64,000 bases of DNA from Coptis chinensis. Its lineage: Eukaryota; Streptophyta; Magnoliopsida; Ranunculales; Ranunculaceae. Every line of letters begins with the position of its first letter. Position 1 is the stretch's first letter. The notes below the pieces were generated by a model. That model did not search any database and had not been told where the DNA came from. It was given only the letters and a program-made list of their open reading frames with translations. The DNA lies in NCBI GenBank assembly GCA_015680905.1, contig CM027378.1:106723501-106787500 (forward strand), in the 5' to 3' direction. Made by a program: the position numbers and the translations under genes. Of this stretch, positions 59,065 to 64,000 are shown piece by piece.

Positions 59065-59745
59065 AAAAGCACATAATACTCGGTAAATAAACAACAAACA
59101 CATTTGTGTGACATTATTTGAATATTTATTTCCTCTGTTTGTTACCAAGAAGATTTAACTACATCTACTTTTTTTGGTATCCTTTGCAGCCCACACCCAT
59201 GTATGAAGAGTCACCTGTGTTATGTCTTTATCTTTAATTCCTCACAACTCGCCTGTAAAATGGAGAACGAAATGCTACTACGCCTACCTCCATCCGCCGC
59301 TAGGTCCATCTAATAAATGCTACTGATTTTACTCTGTTCAAGTCATGTAGCTCGGCGTGTTATAATAATATTTATGTACATATGTTTATTTTTAACTTAC
59401 TTTTTGCTGTGATCAACTCTAGCAACCTTTGTACATGAGCTTCATATCAATAAAATATACTAATTTAAATATTATTAAACATATAGCTTATCTACATTAT
59501 GCCTCCATTTGATCTTTTTTTTGTTCCAAATTCTTACTACCAACCATACTCAAAGATTTCAAAAGCTTCCTAAGTCTACGCATTTTAGAAAGCATAATTA
59601 CCCAACTTATTCCATTATATTACAAGGAAATTCCGAATTTTAGATTTATTCGACACACCATCTGTAATTACGCCTTCCCCGTATCCTTCGCGTTCAACTG
59701 CAGCCGTACAATTTCCTCCTTTAAACTACATATCGTTGTCTCCAA
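59065..59745. other. 3' flank between RPA-like gene and minus-strand gene
   Basis: AT-rich with a possible polyadenylation signal (caataaaata at about 59450) for the RPA-like gene. The region near 59650-59745 may be the 3' untranslated part of the minus-strand gene. No other feature. Confidence 0.4.
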
Positions 59746-59749
59746 CATG

Positions 59750-60410
59750 TCAATCAGGCTTCACCATGGCGATTTCCATCGGACCATCGAGATCAAACTC
59801 TTGGGCCTCTACCAGACCTTTCAGCGTCATCTGATTTTCTTCTAACTCTTCAACACGTTGATGATACTTATTTAGAGCTCTCTCTATCTGAACTATATGA
59901 CGATTTCTCTCTGGCAAACCACCGGTTGCAACCTTCTTTGTGGCTGCTCCGTCAGTTTCTTTCTTAACACTCCTCACAACATAGGTTCCAAAATCCAGCC
60001 ATTCATCGTCAGCCACTAAACTAACAGTCTGATCATTCTGTATGTCTAAATTTTCTTGATACTGACGTGCGACATCATCAAGCAGCAATTGAACCTATAC
60101 AAAACATTTTACTTTATAAATCTAACAAGAAAAGTCAATAAAAAAAAAAAAAACTTACAGAGGTCAATCCATTTTTTGAGCATTAGTAATTTAGCCAACC
60201 GACATCATCATTGTTCCCATCCCAAACAACCCCATCTATAAAACTAAGTGACCGGCGTTCGACTTCTGTTTTAGTTCGGAGACACTTGAAATGCTTAGAC
60301 AATCCCGCCCGAAGAGGCATGTACACGTTCAACGCGGCGTGTTGAAGACTCTTCCATAGCCTTGCGCTTCATATGCTCCTCGGCAGCTTCACCCTTGCCT
60401 TTTTCCTAAC
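59750..60410 (-). CDS. Hypothetical two-exon protein, coiled-coil rich
   Basis: On the minus strand. The first block (60410-60190) reads EKGKGEAAEEHMKRKAMEES, then after a shift VYMPLRAGLSKHFKCLRTKT and SFIDGVVWDGNNDDVGWLNY. The second block (60088-59750) reads LLLDDVARQYQENLDIQNDQ, TVSLVADDEWLDFGTYVVRS and a Lys/Glu/Gln-rich C-terminus (RNRHIVQIERALNKYHQRVE .. ELEENQMTLKGLVEAQEFD) that should form a coiled coil, ending in a stop at 59750. The family is unrecognised. Its position next to Helitron genes suggests a transposon-associated gene, but a host gene cannot be excluded. At least one frameshift is present near 60330. Confidence 0.4.
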
Positions 60411-60910
60411 AAAAAAAAAAAAAAAACAAATGCATCAAACCATTATATAGCTGTTTTACATCTCTCTCTCTCTCTCTTTGTCTCTTACTACTTTTTTTTT
60501 AAGCGTTTTTCTCTTGAGGGTTATTTCAAACGTCTTTTAAAAATCATATGTATACAAAGCCTTGCATAACTCTTACACGAGACAATTACCATGACTAACT
60601 TAAAATAGCCCAATATAACATATTTAACAAAAAAGCAATAAAAAAAAATAACGCTTTAAACTATAGTTTTGCCATACCTCCTGCTCCTAGCCTTTTACAC
60701 CTCCTTCAACTCAACCCCTTTCTCTCTTTCTGATATTATGATCACAAACAGCACTCTTTAACAACTTATTTTTTCGTATATATCCTTCCATTACCTTGGT
60801 GTTAAAATCGGGCCCATTATATTTTTCCTTTGACCCTTCTTTGTTGGCTCCTCCTTACTCATCATTCTTGAAAATAGTATTTCATCATATAAAATTTTAC
60901 GGATGTTCGG

Positions 60911-60915
<5 letters not shown>
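60411..60915. other. Interval without recognised gene
   Basis: AT-rich with several CT repeats (tctctctctctc at 60462) and A/T runs. Nothing supported is seen. Confidence 0.4.

Positions 60916-60994
<79 letters not shown>
60916..60994. repeat. (TA)n microsatellite, about 39 copies
   Basis: The longest TA tract in the window, followed by an A-run. Unlike those at 589 and 31113, it has no recognisable TIR on either side. Confidence 0.95.
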
Positions 60995-61000
<6 letters not shown>

Positions 61001-61725
61001 AAAAATAAAATTAAAATTAAAACTATCACAAACTGTTAAAGAACAAGAAGCGAATTTATGTATGTCCAAGGAAACTCGGACGTTTCTTAAAGAATCTATA
61101 TTTTTTTAAACTAAAAAAAAAAAAAAAAAACAAAGCAAACCATAATGTTTTAAATAAATTAAATAAAAATCTACAAATCAACTTTATATACTAAAACGCC
61201 TATGATTGAGTTAAGTAGTTTGCCTTTACAAACCAAGTGACTCAATCCAATGAGTACAATAAACGAACTACAGTAACTTTGAATATTGAATAAGGCCCAA
61301 CTACCAAAACATTTAATGATATAAGGCCCACCTCTGTTAGCTAAATTATCATCGACACATTTTCAAACCCAAGATTCCAATGTTGTCTGCGCCACATTTA
61401 ACAAAAAACCCATACAAAAGTCATGGCAATAGGCTCAAGGATTACATCATTGGCAAAGGGAGCATTGTTTACAAAATAGTCAATAAAAACTACTTTAATT
61501 ATAAGTGAAAACATTACACATGTGCCCCTCAATAACAATTCATTCTAACATATCACGCATTTCATCAGTATTGTACTTTTAAAAATATCAAACATGTATT
61601 GAGACATACAAGTATGAACATGTGATAACTTTTAAAATACTATACAAACTAAACTATAAAATTTGCCATATATCATTTCATTATCATACGAGCTTTTCGC
61701 TGTACTAAAACAAGTTTTTTTTTTC
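60995..61725. other. Upstream region of ZF-HD gene
   Basis: About 730 bases of AT-rich DNA with an A-run at 61112-61130. No gene is seen. It presumably includes the promoter of the ZF-HD gene; no specific operator is recognised apart from the TATA box listed next. Confidence 0.45.
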
Positions 61726-61737
61726 CTTTATAAAAGA
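61726..61737 (+). promoter_or_regulatory. TATA box of ZF-HD gene
   Basis: The sequence tttataaaag lies about 45 bases before the ATG at 61776. Spacing would put the transcription start about 10-20 bases before the ATG, so the leader would be short. It is a plausible plant TATA element but unproven. Confidence 0.5.
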
Positions 61738-61775
61738 TGAAATAAGGATTTGATAAGTTTAAAGTTCTTTCATTT

Positions 61776-62153
61776 ATGCAAACAAAAACCGAGTCCAACA
61801 AAAAAAACAATTCCATAAATCCAAAGCATACTGCTGTGAGTTATAAAGAGTGTATGAAAAACCATGCTGCTTCAATTGGTGGATATGCTAATGATGGTTG
61901 TTGCCAATATATGCATATGCCTTCACTTAGTACCACTGTTGTCAATGGAGATTTATCACTTAAATGTGCCGCCTGTGGGTGTCATCAAAATTTTCATCAG
62001 CAGAAGTTCTTGAGTCTGGGTAAGGTTGATAAAAAACGATTGTTAGATGAACCTGGTAATCATATGAGCAAAGAAGTTCGCATCAGTGGTGGTTCTAGGA
62101 GTGTCAAGAGTAAGAGATTTAGAACAAAATTTACAGAAGTTCAGCAGAAGTAG
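61776..62153 (+). CDS. ZF-HD zinc-finger protein, homeodomain cut by an in-frame TAG (MIF-like)
   Basis: Single-exon, 125 codons. The plant ZF-HD dimerisation finger is complete at residues 27-75: YKECMKNHAASIGGYANDGC, then CAACGCHQNFHQQ, with all expected Cys/His. A basic linker and the start of the homeodomain follow (KSKRFRTKFTEVQQK). The frame then meets TAG at 62151, but the same frame continues without any shift as MVVFANILAWKIKKKSDDVA, ISQFCLKNGIEINVFKVWLY and NNKSKR to TGA at 62291. This is the rest of the homeodomain, with helix 3 text FKVWLYNNK close to the family's LKVWMHNNK. The predicted product is therefore a zinc finger without DNA-binding domain, like the natural MIF mini zinc-finger proteins that inhibit ZF-HD dimers. 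It may be either a young pseudogene or a new MIF-like regulator. Confidence 0.85.
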   Translation: MQTKTESNKKNNSINPKHTAVSYKECMKNHAASIGGYANDGCCQYMHMPSLSTTVVNGDLSLKCAACGCHQNFHQQKFLSLGKVDKKRLLDEPGNHMSKEVRISGGSRSVKSKRFRTKFTEVQQK

Positions 62154-62293
62154 ATGGTCGTGTTTGCTAACATATTAGCTTGGAAAATAAAAAAAAAAGT
62201 GATGATGTTGCCATTAGCCAATTTTGTTTGAAAAATGGCATTGAGATAAATGTTTTCAAAGTGTGGCTATATAATAACAAAAGCAAAAGGTGA
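62154..62293 (+). pseudogene. Untranslated remainder of ZF-HD homeodomain
   Basis: In-frame continuation of the gene after the TAG, 46 sense codons then TGA. It still has the tryptophan and asparagine positions of recognition helix 3 (VWLYNN). No further disabling change is seen, so the stop appears to be the only lesion, unless there is a sequencing error. Confidence 0.8.
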
Positions 62294-63825
62294 AACAACA
62301 TTAACACCTACCCTTACACCTCTTATTGCAGTTGCAACATGAATATTTAACCTACTATGTTGATCTCTATTACTCAAAAAAATAAACGAAAACTTTTTGA
62401 TTTTGTCTATTTGTTGTATATATTTTTTTAAAAACTTTTCAATACTAAATATTGCAAATCAATCAAAAAGTTATTTGATATGTAATTTTTTCCAAAAAAA
62501 AATCCCACCCTAACCATTAACTCCATAAGTTTTTTTTTTTTTTTTTTTTTTATAGTTTACCGATTAAGAAAACATTTACGACTGAGTCATTCGAAAATCA
62601 TATATTATTGGATGTTAACAACCGTCTTAATTGTACTTAGCTTGATGTAAACACTTTATACTTAAATTTTATTTTAGTATTGTCAAACTTATCATGATTT
62701 AACTCCTTCTATGTTTTATTGTTTTTTTTATAAACACCCTTTTTCTCCTTATTCAATAACAGTTTTAAACTTCACTTGGTCTTTGTTTTTTGTTTTTTTT
62801 TAATTTTTTAACATTTCTTAAAATTTTATATCGTGTCGTACACTTTAGTTAAAGTTAGGTTACTCTCATAATGGATTGTTTACTACTTCAAAATAAGCTA
62901 ATCTTTGTATAACGTATCAATAACGTATAATACGTTGTGTTTGTTTTGATGCAGAAATGAAAACAAATAAATCAACCTCAATGAGACTATTGCAAGCACT
63001 TCTTCTATAACAGTCCCCTGCTTTAAAAAGAAGGTCAGTCAATAGACCCTTGCATTTGTTTTTTTGCGTCTTCAAACATGTAACTCATGGTGCTCTCAAA
63101 TTGCTTGATACATGTCACATGCATTATATTTACATAAAACGAAGAATGCACTTACAGTTAGTTCTGTTTTTTTTTAATTGCATTTTGTTTTTTTTTAATT
63201 AACTTACTGCCAGGAATTGCTACACAATATATAGTTCCAACATTGTCGATGACAGGGCTTTTAACAAGATTTTCTATGGCGGCGTGCGCTTTTGTATAAC
63301 GTTGATGGCTTCCAAAGGCTGCAAAACCTTTGCCTTATTGTCAATTTTGCAAAGTTAGTTTTGTTAACTATTCGATTCTCATGGGCTTTGGATGACCAAT
63401 TGCTCAAATCGATAGTGGCCAAACTTTTTTATCCATCCATCCAAATTTGTTTTGTAATTTAAGCAAAATATGTGGCATCGTTCTATTAAGTTTTTAAAGC
63501 TTTCTATAATGTTATTTTTTTTATTTATGGGCAGACATCTACATGTTATTTCCTCAATCTAGAACATGCAAATACATACATTAGAATTAAATTAAAAAAA
63601 ATGTGCACATTGCTTGATTGAGATAACTTACAGTTACTGCAGAAATTAGTATCTGTTCTGCACATTTGACGTGGCTTAAAACTATATTATGAAAGTAACC
63701 TTCTCTACCTACTTGACACTTCAACTTTTTCTTTAGAGCCCACCTACGCTTCTAGATATCAACTTAAAATTATTACAGAGTCCCCACATTTTTAATTATG
63801 TCTTAATATTTAATTATTTTTTTGC
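62294..63825. other. AT-rich intergenic DNA
   Basis: About 1.5 kb with T- and A-runs (62530-62552, 62787-62810). No protein or repeat family was recognised on either strand. A short block at 63200-63350 is less AT-rich but shows no motif. Confidence 0.5.
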
Positions 63826-64000
63826 CACTATAAAGCACGACGCTTTTATATTTTGATTCATACAATAATTATATTCCTCATCCAATCTCATTAGTCCTCC
63901 TCATCATAAACCTAACTTCTCAATGACTCCAAACCGTCGAGAATCCCTCCCTCACCTCCGATCCAAATAGATTGCCGGCTGAAAATGCCCCTCAAGATAC
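63826..64000 (+). promoter_or_regulatory. Possible promoter and 5' leader of a gene running off the right edge
   Basis: A TATA-like actataaagc occurs at 63829, followed about 90 bases later by ATG 63923, which opens a 15-codon frame (MTPNRRESLPHLRSK, stop), and by ATG 63984, open to the window end. The pyrimidine-rich leader (cctcatccaatctcattagt) fits a plant 5' untranslated region. The first ATG could be an upstream frame. Only the next sequence can settle whether a gene is present. Confidence 0.35.

Noticed and set aside
60791-61109. Poly(Tyr-Ile) open frames
   Set aside because: Translations of the TA microsatellite.

Overview
The window is plant nuclear DNA, probably from a eudicot. The evidence is an AT-rich composition with canonical GT-AG introns, plant-specific families (FAR1-type MULE transposase, plant mobile domain, ZF-HD zinc finger, PUT-type polyamine transporter, plant synaptotagmin, group I bZIP) and dense nested transposons. 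The species cannot be named from the sequence. Almost every protein-coding signal is a broken transposon gene or a captured host-gene fragment. The only compact, nearly intact host-type gene is a ZF-HD gene at 61.8 kb, and it has an in-frame stop inside its homeodomain.

Region by region: (1) 618-17767 is a 17.15-kb Mutator-like element (MULE) with about 2-kb terminal inverted repeats (TIRs). The TIRs carry arrays of small palindromes and the transposase start codon. Inside are a decayed FAR1/MULE transposase, a second palindromic satellite, a degenerate plant-mobile-domain (PMD) gene, a block that resembles plant mitochondrial DNA, and LTR-like debris. (2) 17768-32909 looks like the remainder of a degraded CACTA element. 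It holds a Transpos_assoc/Ptta-type gene, a 3.6-kb hAT element with an 8-bp target duplication, U-box/ARM and bZIP gene fragments, a 1.1-kb TIR element sitting inside a (TA)n tract, and a CACTA-like 3' end. (3) 33.1-33.8 kb is an Ulp1-type SUMO-protease remnant, followed by LTR-like and AT-rich repeats. (4) 35.6-46.1 kb is a nest: a duplicated repeat, a non-LTR reverse-transcriptase pseudogene inserted in it, and a complete 6.66-kb CACTA element (TSD TAT) that split the reverse transcriptase. That CACTA element contains intron-retaining pieces of at least six unrelated host genes. (5) 47.9-60.4 kb is Helitron territory: a decayed Rep/helicase gene, a three-unit tandem array of about 1.4-1.75 kb repeats, and an RPA1-like multi-exon gene. 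(6) 60.4-64.0 kb holds a TA microsatellite, the ZF-HD gene, and a possible gene start at the right edge.

The main biological content is transposon-mediated capture and shuffling of host exons, with two unrelated TIR elements both bounded by TA repeats. Gene identities come from recognising protein motifs by eye. No database search was run, and assignments based on short fragments are inferences.
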